From Leisingera sp. NJS204 (GTDB lineage Bacteria > Pseudomonadota > Alphaproteobacteria > Rhodobacterales > Rhodobacteraceae): a stretch of 64,000 nucleotides of DNA. The stretch covers positions 58,007-122,006 of the forward strand of contig NZ_CP035422.1 of the NCBI RefSeq assembly GCF_004123675.1. The letters run 5' to 3'. Of the stretch, positions 42,516-51,987 are shown in pieces. Numbering within the stretch: the first letter of the stretch is position 1; the number at the start of each line of letters is the position of its first letter. The position numbers were made by a program, and so were the translations under genes. Below the pieces are notes generated by a model. That model did not search any database and had not been told where the DNA came from. It worked only from the letters and a program-made list of their open reading frames with translations.

Positions 42516-43124
42516 ATGAAACGCAACACTTTACTCGCTGCAATGACCCTGGCTGCAACCGCCTTTGGTGGCGCGGCCTTCGCGGATGCCAACCATGGGC
42601 ACGGTGGGCAGCTTGGTGCCCAAGGTGGGGCAGGCATGATGCAGAACGGTGGTCCGGGCATGATGGCGAACATGGGCGGAATGATGGACATGATGAAGCG
42701 CATGCACGGGAACATGATGGGCGGCGGCATGATGGGCGCAGGCATGGGCAGTGGTATGATGGGCCCAGGCATGGGTGCCGGCATGATGCAAATGTTCGAC
42801 ACTGATGGAGACGGCACAACCACGCCGGAAGAAATGCGCACGCGGCTTCAGGCCAAGCTTTCCGAGTTTGACAGCGATGGGGATGGAAACCTCTCGATTA
42901 CCGAGTTTGAAGCTCTCCACAGCGCAATGATCCGCGAAATGATGGTGGATCGTTTCCAACACCTCGATGCCGATGGCGACGGCGCGGTGACGCCGGAAGA
43001 GATGGCCGCTCCTGCCGATAGGATGGAGCGGATGCAGATGATGCGGTCGAATATGGCAGATGCGCCTGCGCGGCCCGGCAACGGTCAGGGCATGGGCAAC
43101 GGCTCCATGATGCAGGACAACTGA
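42516..43124 (+). CDS. exported Met-rich protein with three EF-hands
   Basis: A 202-aa protein; ATG 42516 follows GAGGTG. A signal peptide (1-24) and His segment (NHGHGG) lead into a Met/Gly-rich stretch (40-93, with repeated MMGGGMMGAGMG-type units) and then three EF-hand loops (95-106, 119-130, 151-162; DTDGDG, DSDGDG, DADGDG). This joins a probable Cu(I)/Ag(I)-binding region to Ca(II)-binding modules. A hairpin terminator follows. Confidence 0.9.
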   Translation: MKRNTLLAAMTLAATAFGGAAFADANHGHGGQLGAQGGAGMMQNGGPGMMANMGGMMDMMKRMHGNMMGGGMMGAGMGSGMMGPGMGAGMMQMFDTDGDGTTTPEEMRTRLQAKLSEFDSDGDGNLSITEFEALHSAMIREMMVDRFQHLDADGDGAVTPEEMAAPADRMERMQMMRSNMADAPARPGNGQGMGNGSMMQDN

Positions 43125-43130
43125 GCCAAT

Positions 43131-43156
43131 GGGTGCCGGTTTATTTTCCGGCACCC
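43131..43156 (+). terminator. hairpin terminator after the EF-hand gene
   Basis: A perfect 9-bp stem, GGGTGCCGG and CCGGCACCC, with the loop TTTATTTT, starts 6 bp after the stop codon. Confidence 0.75.
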
Positions 43157-43265
43157 GTCCTCACAACGCCAAAACCATTCGCGGTCGGGACATTGAACCG
43201 AACCGCGACCTGAACCGTTTAGCCTCGGTATGCCAACAAATAGAGACACTGAAAGGAAAATTCCC

Positions 43266-43652
43266 ATGGCCTATACCTATGATCGCGTCCTGAAAGACAC
43301 CAAAATCGATGACGCAGAGATGCGTGTTCGGGATGCTTTGGCAGACAAGGGCTTCGGCGTTTTGACTGAGATTGACGTCAAAGCGACGATGAAAAAGAAA
43401 CTTGATGCGGACATGCCGCCTTACCGCATCTTGGGGGCCTGTAATCCGGGCATGGCGCACAAAGCCATCGAGATCGAGCCTCGCATCGGTGCGATGCTTC
43501 CCTGCAATGTTATCCTGCGGCAAGTGGACGGCGACACCGAGGTCAGCGCGGTCGATCCTGTCGCTTCGATGCAGGCGGTGCAGAACCAAGACCTGGACGC
43601 GGTCGCCGGCGAAGTCCGCGATCTCCTGCGGGACGCCCTCGACACCGCGTGA
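43266..43652 (+). CDS. DUF302 domain protein
   Basis: A 128-aa protein from ATG 43266 (MAYTYDRVL), with AAAGGAAAA upstream. The DUF302 features are present: FGVLTEIDVKATMKKKL and the conserved YRILGACNPGMAHKA. No signal peptide is seen. DUF302 proteins are frequent in metal and sulfur clusters; their activity is unknown. Confidence 0.9.
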   Translation: MAYTYDRVLKDTKIDDAEMRVRDALADKGFGVLTEIDVKATMKKKLDADMPPYRILGACNPGMAHKAIEIEPRIGAMLPCNVILRQVDGDTEVSAVDPVASMQAVQNQDLDAVAGEVRDLLRDALDTA

Positions 43653-43757
43653 TGGCGGGATGGGCGTTGGATGCCCTGTCGCAGAGCCAGCGCCATTGGC
43701 GGTGCTCGATTAATGCCATCTAATCCCCACGTAAATTCCTGATGAGGAACTGACCCA

Positions 43758-44678
43758 GTGCTGCCAGCGGGATTGCCATTTCCGGATATTGGAACCGACC
43801 TCTTCTCCTTCGACATCGGGGGGGTCACATTCGCACTCCGCTGGTACGCGCTAGCCTATATCTTCGGTATCCTGATTGGCTGGCGCATTTGTTTGAGTGC
43901 CATAAGCCGTCCCGCGCTCTGGACATCAGTTGGACCGCCGCTTGACCGGACGCAGATCGAAGATCTTCTGACGTGGATCATCATCGGCGTGATTGCTGGT
44001 GGTCGCCTGGGCTTTGTACTGTTCTACCAGCCCGCATATTATCTCGCCAATCCCTTGGAGATTCTGATGGTCTGGCAAGGCGGCATGTCTTTCCACGGGG
44101 GCTTCGCGGGCGTTGTCATCGCGGCCTTGTTGTTCTGCCTTCGACAAAACGCGTCATTGCTCAGCACTGGCGACTTGCTGGCTTTGACAACACCACCAGG
44201 CTTGTTTCTTGGGAGGCTGGCGAACTTCACCAACAACGAGCTGTGGGGGCGGCCGACGGACGTTCCCTGGGCGGTGATCTTTCCCGGCGAAGTCGCGCAG
44301 GCCTGCCCAGGGATTAGCGGCCTCTGCGCCCGACACCCGTCCCAGCTGTACGAGGCGCTATTGGAGGGGCTCATTCTTGGAATGCTGCTCATTTATCTCG
44401 CTTGGGGCCGGGGCTGGCTGAAAATGCCCGGTGCCTTGGCTGGCGTGTTTCTGACCGGCTATGGTCTTGCCCGAAGTTTCGTCGAGATGTTCCGGCAACC
44501 GGACCAACAGTTTGTGACGGCGGACAACCCGATTGGCCATGCGCTCCATTTTGGTGAGTGGGGTTTGACGATGGGCCAGTTGCTCTCCATGCCGATGGTG
44601 TTGGTCGGGCTGGCGTTGATCGTGCTCGCCCGACGGGAACGGGGCCGGACAGCGCCACCCCGCAGATCCGCAATGTAA
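43758..44678 (+). CDS. lgt: Lgt, prolipoprotein diacylglyceryl transferase
   Basis: A 306-aa membrane protein with a GTG start. Lgt landmarks are present: [31 protein letters not shown] and [12 protein letters not shown]. It attaches diacylglycerol to the lipobox Cys of prolipoproteins. This is normally a chromosomal housekeeping gene; an extra copy fits the several lipoproteins in this island. A copy on a metal island is unusual but not unique. Confidence 0.93.
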   Translation: MLPAGLPFPDIGTDLFSFDIGGVTFALRWYALAYIFGILIGWRICLSAISRPALWTSVGPPLDRTQIEDLLTWIIIGVIAGGRLGFVLFYQPAYYLANPLEILMVWQGGMSFHGGFAGVVIAALLFCLRQNASLLSTGDLLALTTPPGLFLGRLANFTNNELWGRPTDVPWAVIFPGEVAQACPGISGLCARHPSQLYEALLEGLILGMLLIYLAWGRGWLKMPGALAGVFLTGYGLARSFVEMFRQPDQQFVTADNPIGHALHFGEWGLTMGQLLSMPMVLVGLALIVLARRERGRTAPPRRSAM

Positions 44679-44756
44679 TCACCATACTGATCTCTCTTGA
44701 CCCTCCTGTGGATGGAAGCCTTAGGCAAGAGAAGCATTCTCGGAAAGGACCGCAAA

Positions 44757-47102
44757 ATGAGCACCCCCGACAGTTCTGAAACCACAGCAGCTTCTTCGGT
44801 ATTCGTTTGCCCAATGCACCCTGAGGTGCGGCAGGTTGAGCCCGGCAATTGTCCGAAATGCGGGATGCATCTCGTGCCGGAATCGGAGCTCGAGGTCCAT
44901 TCAGCACATGATCATCACGACCACCAAGCAGGTGCCGCGCCGGCGGATGGACGATATGATCTGGTTCCCCAAGGGCATGATGGTCCCATTTACACTTGCC
45001 CGATGCACCCTCAGGTGCGGCAGCCTGATCCGGGCGCGTGCCCGATCTGTGGCATGGGGTTGGAACTGGAATCCGGTGTGCCGGGCGATGAAGGTCCAAA
45101 TCCCGAACTGGTGGATTTCACACGGCGGTTCTGGGTCGGCACAGTCCTGACGATCCCGCTCCTTGTCCTCACGATGGGGCCATTCGTCGGTTTCCCCGCA
45201 GTCCGGACTTTTTTTGGCGAAGGCACCACACAATGGATCGAATTGATCCTGGCAACGCCAGTGGTCTTGTGGTGCGGCTGGCCGTTTCTGGAACGCGGAT
45301 GGATTTCGTTCCGCACATTGAACCTCAACATGTTCTCCCTGATCGGCATGGGCGTTCTTGCCGCCTGGCTCTTCAGCGTCGTTGCCGTTCTCGCACCGGA
45401 CATATTCCCTGATGGGTTCCGAGACTCCGAAGGCCATGTCGGCGTCTACTTCGAGGCGGCGGCGGTGATCGTGACGCTCGTGCTGCTCGGTCAGGTGATG
45501 GAATTGCGCGCACGTGAAGGAACCGGCAAGGCGATCCGTGCGCTACTCGATATGGCCGCCAAGACCGCGCGGGTCATGCGGGACGATGGCTCCGAAGAGG
45601 AGATCCCGCTGGAGGACGTACAGGTCGGCGACCGGCTGCGCGTACGGCCCGGTGACAAGGTTCCTGTCGATGGCGTGGTTCTGGACGGCCGGTCCTCGAT
45701 CGACGAAAGCATGATCTCCGGTGAACCTGTGCCGGTCGAGAAGACCGAAGGCGACCCGGTAACTGGTGCGACGATCAACGGCACTGGCAGTCTGGTGATG
45801 GAGGCGACGCGTGTCGGGTCCGACACGATGCTGGCTCAAATTGTCGAGATGGTGTCGAACGCGCAGCGCTCGCGCGCCCCGATCCAGAAATATGCCGACA
45901 AGGTGGCGGGATATTTCGTTCCGGCCGTCATCGGTATCGCGGTCCTGTCCTTCATCGCCTGGGCGATCTGGGGGCCCGCGCCTGCGCTTTCCTACGCATT
46001 GATTTCGGCAGTGGCGGTTCTGATCATCGCTTGTCCTTGTGCGCTTGGCCTGGCGACACCGATGTCGATCATGACGGCGACAGGACGGGGCGCTCAGGCA
46101 GGGGTCCTAATCAAGAACGCCGAGGCGCTGGAGCGGTTCGAGAAAGTCGATACCCTGATCGTCGACAAGACCGGCACGTTGACCGAAGGCAAGCCGCGGC
46201 TTGTCGACGTACTCCCGCAACCCGGCCACGACGAAGCCGAGGTCTTGCGTCTCGCCGCATCGCTTGAGCGCGGATCGGAGCACCCCTTGGCCGAAGCGAT
46301 CGTCAGGGGTGCGGAGGAGCGAGATGTCAAAATGGACAATGCTCGGGACTTCGAGGCGATCACTGGCAAGGGCGTCAAGGGTGTTGTGGGCGGCAAAGCG
46401 GTGGCGCTCGGCAATCTGGCGATGATCCGCGAACTAGGGCTCGAGGCAGGCGCGTTGACCGCCAAGGCCAATGCCCGCCGCGACGAAGGTGAGACGGTAA
46501 TGTTCGTGGTGCTGGATGGCGACATTGCAGGTCTTGTCGCTGTCGCCGATCCGGTGAAGAAGAGCACACCTGCGGCCATCAAGGACCTGCATGAACTGGG
46601 GTTCCGCGTCATCATGGCGACCGGAGACAACGAACGCACTGCCAACGCCATCGGCGCACGGCTCGGCATCGATGAGATCCGGGCCGACGTGCTGCCGGAG
46701 GACAAGGCGCGGATCATCCGTGAATTGCAAGAGGCGGGTCACAGGGTCGCGATGGCCGGGGATGGCGTCAACGACGCGCCGGCCTTGGCACAAGCCGATG
46801 TCGGCATCGCCATGGGCACTGGCGCCGATGTGGCCATCGAAAGCGCGGGCATCACGCTGGTCAAGGGCAACCTCGACGGTATCGTGCGTGCGCGGCGGCT
46901 CGCCCGGGCCACTATGCGCAACATCCGCCAGAACCTGTTCTTCGCGCTGATCTACAACGCCTCCGGCGTGCCGGTCGCGGCGGGAGTTCTGTTTCCCTTC
47001 TTTGGCATCCTCATCAGTCCGATGTTTGCTGCCTTCGCCATGAGCGCGTCGTCAATCTCGGTGGTGCTCAATTCGCTGCGCCTTCGCGGCGTTCGTATCT
47101 AG
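44757..47102 (+). CDS. Cu/Ag-type P1B ATPase with two N-terminal HMBD motifs
   Basis: From ATG 44757 (AAAGGAC upstream) 781 aa. Two heavy-metal-binding motifs of the CPMHP ... PGxCPxCGM type lie at residues 18-37 and 81-100, separated by a His-rich linker ([10 protein letters not shown]). The ATPase core has [20 protein letters not shown] and [10 protein letters not shown]. There is no HMA domain. This layout is seen in CopF/SilP-like exporters, which differ from CopA. It probably exports copper or silver under high stress. Confidence 0.95.
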   Translation: MSTPDSSETTAASSVFVCPMHPEVRQVEPGNCPKCGMHLVPESELEVHSAHDHHDHQAGAAPADGRYDLVPQGHDGPIYTCPMHPQVRQPDPGACPICGMGLELESGVPGDEGPNPELVDFTRRFWVGTVLTIPLLVLTMGPFVGFPAVRTFFGEGTTQWIELILATPVVLWCGWPFLERGWISFRTLNLNMFSLIGMGVLAAWLFSVVAVLAPDIFPDGFRDSEGHVGVYFEAAAVIVTLVLLGQVMELRAREGTGKAIRALLDMAAKTARVMRDDGSEEEIPLEDVQVGDRLRVRPGDKVPVDGVVLDGRSSIDESMISGEPVPVEKTEGDPVTGATINGTGSLVMEATRVGSDTMLAQIVEMVSNAQRSRAPIQKYADKVAGYFVPAVIGIAVLSFIAWAIWGPAPALSYALISAVAVLIIACPCALGLATPMSIMTATGRGAQAGVLIKNAEALERFEKVDTLIVDKTGTLTEGKPRLVDVLPQPGHDEAEVLRLAASLERGSEHPLAEAIVRGAEERDVKMDNARDFEAITGKGVKGVVGGKAVALGNLAMIRELGLEAGALTAKANARRDEGETVMFVVLDGDIAGLVAVADPVKKSTPAAIKDLHELGFRVIMATGDNERTANAIGARLGIDEIRADVLPEDKARIIRELQEAGHRVAMAGDGVNDAPALAQADVGIAMGTGADVAIESAGITLVKGNLDGIVRARRLARATMRNIRQNLFFALIYNASGVPVAAGVLFPFFGILISPMFAAFAMSASSISVVLNSLRLRGVRI

Positions 47103-47150
47103 AAGCGCGCAACAGCATTCGGACGAACCAAAATTAAAAGGGGACCATTT

Positions 47151-48476
47151 ATGCAGAGCGAAAAAGAAACGTACCGCGAAGATTCCATCAGTCTGGGCGG
47201 AGCCATTGCGATGGGAACAGGCGTGATGATCGGCGCCGGAATCTTTGCGTTGACGGGGCAAATCGCGCAGCTCGCCGGCCCGCTTTTCCCGCTTGCATTC
47301 ATCGCCGGCGCGGTCGTCACAAGCTTCAGCGCCTACAGCTACATCAGGATGTCGAACAAATGGCCGTCCTCGGGTGGCATCGCCATGATCCTGCAGAAGT
47401 GCTATGGCCCCGGAGCCATCGCGGGCGGTGCCGCGCTGCTGATGGCGCTCAGCATGGTGATCGCGGAAAGCCTCGTCGCGCGAACCTTCGCCACCTATGT
47501 CTTGCGCCCTTTCGATATCGAAGGCGGCCCACTGGTCCCCGCCCTGGCCGTGGCCGTGATCGTTTTCGCCTTTCTGGTGAACATCGCCGGAAATCGCTCG
47601 GTCGGGCTGTTCTCGCTGATCATGGCAGCGATCAAGATTGGAGGCATAGCTCTGTTTGGCATCGCGGCCCTGTGGTCTAGTGGTTTTGCGTTCGCCGCTG
47701 CGTCCGAGACCTCTCAATCCTACGGGCTCACGGGGTTCATCGCCTCTACGGCGCTGGCCATCCTCGCGTTCAAGGGGTTCACCACGATCACCAACAGCGG
47801 GGCCGAGATCACTGAACCAAATCGCAATGTTGGCCGAGCGATCATGTTCTCGATCGGAATCTGCGTCGTCGTCTACCTGTTGGTCGCCTACGGGGTCGGT
47901 TCGAGTCTCACGATCGAGGAGATCATCTCAGCGCGTGACTATTCGCTGGCACAGGCGGCGCAGCCCGCCCTTGGACAAACCGGCTTCATACTCACGGTGA
48001 TCCTGGCCGCTGTCGCAACGGCGTCCGGCGTTCTGGCCAGCGTCTTCGCGGTGTCGCGTATGCTGGCGATGCTGACCGACATGGAAATGATCCCGCACAG
48101 CCACTTCGGTATGCCAGGTCCCATCCAACGCCACACCCTGGTCTATACTGTCGTCATCGCAGCGACGTTGGCCGTGCTCTTTGATTTAGGCCGGATCGCA
48201 TCCCTCGGTGCCTTCTTTTACCTCGTCATGGACATGATCATACATTGGGGCGTGTTCCACTATCGTCGAGCAGACGTCGGCGCCTCAGGTATCGTGCTTT
48301 TGACTGCCCTGGCGCTCGATGTAGTTGTACTGGCAGCTTTCACCGTGATGAAGCTTCAAAGCGACCCGATGATCGTTCTGTATGCGGCTGTCGGAATGAT
48401 CGCTGTCTTCGCTTTCGAGCGCGTTTACTTGTCGCGATGGTTGGCACCTCAGGCCGCGCATTCCCACGGTGAATAG
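47151..48476 (+). CDS. APC-superfamily amino acid/polyamine permease
   Basis: A 441-aa protein with 11-12 helices. The N-terminal APC motif GVMIGAGIFALTG is clear. It lies 48 bp after the P1B ATPase gene in the same direction, so it may be co-expressed. Permeases of this type are repeatedly found beside copper ATPases. The substrate is unknown. Confidence 0.88.
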   Translation: MQSEKETYREDSISLGGAIAMGTGVMIGAGIFALTGQIAQLAGPLFPLAFIAGAVVTSFSAYSYIRMSNKWPSSGGIAMILQKCYGPGAIAGGAALLMALSMVIAESLVARTFATYVLRPFDIEGGPLVPALAVAVIVFAFLVNIAGNRSVGLFSLIMAAIKIGGIALFGIAALWSSGFAFAAASETSQSYGLTGFIASTALAILAFKGFTTITNSGAEITEPNRNVGRAIMFSIGICVVVYLLVAYGVGSSLTIEEIISARDYSLAQAAQPALGQTGFILTVILAAVATASGVLASVFAVSRMLAMLTDMEMIPHSHFGMPGPIQRHTLVYTVVIAATLAVLFDLGRIASLGAFFYLVMDMIIHWGVFHYRRADVGASGIVLLTALALDVVVLAAFTVMKLQSDPMIVLYAAVGMIAVFAFERVYLSRWLAPQAAHSHGE

Positions 48477-48487
48477 CCAGCCATCAT

Positions 48488-49129
48488 TTAGCCCTGAAGG
48501 AATGCGATGCCTTGTGCACCGATTGCGATCAATCCGACCGACAGGGCAAACGCAAACAAGGCGAGCAGCATCAAGCCCGCTTTTATTGGCAAGCGACGAA
48601 CGGTCGGTCCAAGAAATTCCGACTGCCCGAAAGCTGAAACATATAGCGGCAGCGCGCTGATCATTGTCGCATAAAGATAAACTCCGGAGATGTTCTCAAA
48701 AAACGCCGAACGCGCAAGGGTTGGGGCAACGACCGACAACGCGGTTGCACGACTGCCCCCGAATGACTCGAACCAGTCGGCAGACAAAACGTAGATCAGT
48801 GCGTGGAGGCTTGGAAAGAGAATGGCTCTGAGCAAGATATCCACCAGCACGAAAAACGCCGTATCTCGGCGGGCGACCTTTGGTTTCTGTATCACCGCGA
48901 AAAGAAAAAAACTGACATAGTTTATGGCAAAAACTACGGGCAGACCGTTGGTCGTAACTTGCCTCAGAAAGCGGGCCAGCGATGGCCCGCCGGCGGCAAG
49001 AGCCGCTGCAAAGCCCGGCGAAAGCAAGATATAAAGGCAGAGGACCGCCAGTAACGCTGCGAGGCTGAATGCCAAGACAATGCTCACAAATTGAACACCG
49101 GGCATGTCGACGGAGAAAAACCTCTGCAT
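48488..49129 (-). CDS. membrane protein of unknown function
   Basis: A 213-aa product from ATG 49129 (MQRFFSVDM); the frame is open to 49192. Five or six hydrophobic segments are visible. No recognisable motif. It is convergent with the APC permease gene. Confidence 0.6.
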   Translation of the reverse strand: MQRFFSVDMPGVQFVSIVLAFSLAALLAVLCLYILLSPGFAAALAAGGPSLARFLRQVTTNGLPVVFAINYVSFFLFAVIQKPKVARRDTAFFVLVDILLRAILFPSLHALIYVLSADWFESFGGSRATALSVVAPTLARSAFFENISGVYLYATMISALPLYVSAFGQSEFLGPTVRRLPIKAGLMLLALFAFALSVGLIAIGAQGIAFLQG

Positions 49130-49398
49130 GTTAGAACGTTGGCACATATACGGCTTGAGATCGAGGATGTTGAACCTGCGTTTGGGAACCAAGCATTCGC
49201 TCCAGGTCTTTGGGACGAATGAAATTTAAGTTTCGAAATCTCCTGAACCGCGTTCCATGTCTCGACTGCAGGCCGAGCGACATAACAAATGGTAGGTTAC
49301 TGCCGGACCTAGTTGCGGAAATGTTGATAGCATTGGAAAGTAGCTTTTCTGCATGTCTTACGCTGGCGGTAATTTTCAGAACGGAATATTCCTATCCG

Positions 49399-49623
49399 AG
49401 TGGGCGGACTCCTTTCAGGGTCTATTGCAATCTGCGCGGAGATCGCGGCCATCGTGCCGCTTCCATGCAAAAGCCCATCATGGCTGCCGACCCAGATGCA
49501 AAAGTTTCGTGCGATCTGACTGCACCTATCGTCGGCGTCGACAGCACTCTGGATGAAACTGCATTGGCGGTAGCGATCAGCGACGCGGGCTACAGGTCTG
49601 AGAAGCTGGCTGAAGTTCGGTAG
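49399..49623 (+). pseudogene. decayed CopZ-like HMA domain, both metal-binding Cys changed to Arg
   Basis: The last ~60 codons of a frame open from 49210 align with the CopZ at 33082: AADPDAKVSCDL against TADPNAGVECDL, then VDSTLDETALAVAISDAGY against VDSVLPADQVQAIIRDAGY. Where CopZ has CGHC, this copy reads RGHR (CGC at 49444-49446, CGT at 49453-49455). Each is a single T-to-C change from a Cys codon. The start is not identifiable and the preceding 190 bp shows no homology. It is probably a dead chaperone gene. Confidence 0.6.
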
Positions 49624-49801
49624 CACAAGACGCGTCAGCATCGCTCCGCTGACCGGAGGGGAATATTGGCTCTTTATATGTTTCTGATATGCAACATTTT
49701 CTGACGGCAGCGGCCGAATCTCGCCTTTTTCACAAAAAAGCGACAAACCTTCCTGCGCAGGACGGATTGACTGGATTGCTTCGGTATCCGATATCTAGAG
49801 C

Positions 49802-50218
49802 ATGAGCTTTCGAGTTTTCATATCATGCTGGTTCAAGACGTTTACGTGCATTGCGTTTGCGTTAGCCTTGGTATTTTCACCACCTTCTGCCGCTCACGCG
49901 GCGTCCGGCATGCATGACGGACATCAAGCCAAGTCTATTGTTGTCGTTGGTGCCGCCATGACTCATGACACCGGAAGCGATGCGCATCACGCGCATGAGA
50001 AGCTTAGGGTCGCAAGCGACATCGCAGCGTCCGACAAGGATGGCAAAGAGCAACAATCCCAAGAGTGTTGCAACGGTATCTGTATTTCTGTCGTCTTCCT
50101 CGAAGACACCAAGATCGAAGCAGAGCCGGTTGGTACAAGTGAATATGTCATTCTCGACGGTCAAACGTATTCGGTGGAAACAGCAGGGTTCCTGCGGCCC
50201 CCTCGATTCCTGATCTGA
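49802..50218 (+). CDS. exported His/Cys-containing protein, unknown
   Basis: A 138-aa protein with a signal peptide (to AAHAAS), a His-rich region (HDGHQ, DAHHAHEKL), a Cys cluster (ECCNGIC), then ISVVFLED and a C-terminal RPPRFLI. The gene at 28622 has the same order of elements: signal, His-rich, Cys pair, VVFL, Pro-rich tail. The family is not recognised. It begins the run leading to the TolC-like and multicopper oxidase genes. Confidence 0.65.
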   Translation: MSFRVFISCWFKTFTCIAFALALVFSPPSAAHAASGMHDGHQAKSIVVVGAAMTHDTGSDAHHAHEKLRVASDIAASDKDGKEQQSQECCNGICISVVFLEDTKIEAEPVGTSEYVILDGQTYSVETAGFLRPPRFLI

Positions 50219-50291
50219 ACCGACGCCCAAAACGGGTGTGAGCCTTGCGCAGAGTCTGCGTGAGACAACGTTCACCAATCAGGTTACTTTC

Positions 50292-50513
50292 ATGAAAATT
50301 CATCTACTTATGGGGGCTTCGGCCCTCGGGCTTGGCGCATGCGCCTATGAGCCCACCCCGTTGCCGTCCGTCGCGACCCAACAGGCCGTCGTCAACACGG
50401 CAGTTTCATCGCCGATCAGCTATCAGGACCCCTTGGCGGGCTACACCTATCGCGGCCCTACAGGTCCCCGCGACTGGCGTTCCGTCAATCAAGAACAGAC
50501 GGAGGGCAACTGA
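50292..50513 (+). CDS. small lipoprotein
   Basis: A 73-aa protein from ATG 50292 with a lipobox (ALGLGAC). The mature part ends with DPLAGYTYRGPTGPRDWRSVN. Its stop overlaps the TolC-like start (TGATG), so the two are translationally coupled. It may assist the outer-membrane protein. No family name is known to me. Confidence 0.75.
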   Translation: MKIHLLMGASALGLGACAYEPTPLPSVATQQAVVNTAVSSPISYQDPLAGYTYRGPTGPRDWRSVNQEQTEGN

Positions 50514-51976
50514 TGCGGGTATCGAAGTTTCCGCTGGTTTTCGGCTTTCCGCTAATCCTGGGTGCCTGTGCTACCGCTGTGCCGGGCATCTACACGGAAC
50601 CAAAAGCTGGCTTCGCCAATATTTCCAGCCAGGTCACACCAGCCCTCGGCAAACGGACAGCCTTCGCCGAAACCCAGGCCGAAAACGAGGCCTTGAAGAA
50701 GCAGGTGCACGCAATGGTGCACCGCAAGACCATTTCGGCGGACACCGCCGTTCAGGTCGCGCTTCTGAACAACAAAGGGTTGCAGGCGTCCTATGCAAAC
50801 GTCGGCCTGTCTGCCGCAGAGGCCTGGCAGCAATCGATGCCGGAAAACCCAATCGTGTCGATTGGTATACTGGGCATCGGTGCGCCCGAACTGGGTGCCT
50901 ACAGGGCGATCGAGGGACTGATCCGGTCGAACGTGCTCGATGCCACCACTCGCAAGCAGCGTACGGCCATTGCAGACGCAAACTTCCGGCAGGCTCAACT
51001 GAGCGCCGTGAACGACACACTCGCACTGGCCAATCAGACGCGGAAGGCATGGGTCGATGCCGTAGCCGCCTTCGAGGCTGTGAGTTATCTCCGCCGTGCG
51101 AAAGCGACGTCTGACGCCGGATCGGAATTAGCGATGAGACTGGGCGAGACCGGCGCGCTTAACACAGCCGGGCAGGCCCGTGAACAGGCATTCAATGCCG
51201 AACTCGCCGGACAACTTGCCCAGGCACGCTTGAATGCTACCCGGTCCAAAGAGCAGCTGACCAGGCTCATGGGGCTGTGGGGCACCGAAGTCGACTATTA
51301 TGTGCCCGATGCTCTTCCTGCGCTGCCGCGTTCCGTCGGCCGTGTGACTGACATCGAAGCGAAAGCATTGCGAAATCGGGTTGATCTGCGCGTTGCCAAA
51401 CTTGGCCTGGAAGCACAGGCCAAGGCGTTTGGTCTGACTGATCAGACTCGCATTATCAGCGATCTCGAATTCATTGCCGGGTTCGAAGCGGAGCGGGAAA
51501 TTGAGGACGGAGAAACGGAGACCGTGACCACCCCTCAGGTGGAGGTGGAGTTCGCAATCCCGATCTACGACACCGGGAAGGCACGGATGCGCAAGGCGGA
51601 ATTGTCGTACCTGCAAGCAGCCAACGTGCTGGCAGAAAGAGCCGTCAACGTCCGGTCCGAAGCGCGTGGTGCTGAAGCCTCCTATCACGCCGCGTATAAG
51701 ATCGCCCGCCACTATCGCGACGTTCTGGTGCCGCTACGCACGACCGTCGAAGAAGAGGGGCTGCTGTCTTATAACGGCATGATCACCAACACTTTCGAGC
51801 TGCTGACAGACGTGCGCGAGAAACTGGGCGCATCACTGGAAGCGGCAAACGCAAAACGCGAATTCTACATGGCACAGGCTGATCTGACCGCTGCGATCTA
51901 TGGCGGCGGCGAAGGCGGTGGCGGTGCTGGTGGAGAAGGCGCGACACTTGCCGCCGGTGGCGGCGCAGGACACTGA
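50513..51976 (+). CDS. TolC/OEP-family outer membrane protein, lipoprotein type
   Basis: A 487-aa protein with a lipobox (LILGAC) and the two-fold alpha-helical OEP repeats (about 80-270 and 285-460). It has a Gly-rich C-terminal tail (GGGEGGGGAGGEG). Outer-membrane efflux ducts normally work with RND and adaptor proteins, but none is encoded in this window. It is coupled to the upstream small lipoprotein and followed by a multicopper oxidase. Confidence 0.88.
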   Translation: MRVSKFPLVFGFPLILGACATAVPGIYTEPKAGFANISSQVTPALGKRTAFAETQAENEALKKQVHAMVHRKTISADTAVQVALLNNKGLQASYANVGLSAAEAWQQSMPENPIVSIGILGIGAPELGAYRAIEGLIRSNVLDATTRKQRTAIADANFRQAQLSAVNDTLALANQTRKAWVDAVAAFEAVSYLRRAKATSDAGSELAMRLGETGALNTAGQAREQAFNAELAGQLAQARLNATRSKEQLTRLMGLWGTEVDYYVPDALPALPRSVGRVTDIEAKALRNRVDLRVAKLGLEAQAKAFGLTDQTRIISDLEFIAGFEAEREIEDGETETVTTPQVEVEFAIPIYDTGKARMRKAELSYLQAANVLAERAVNVRSEARGAEASYHAAYKIARHYRDVLVPLRTTVEEEGLLSYNGMITNTFELLTDVREKLGASLEAANAKREFYMAQADLTAAIYGGGEGGGGAGGEGATLAAGGGAGH

Positions 51977-51987
51977 AAGGAACTGAC

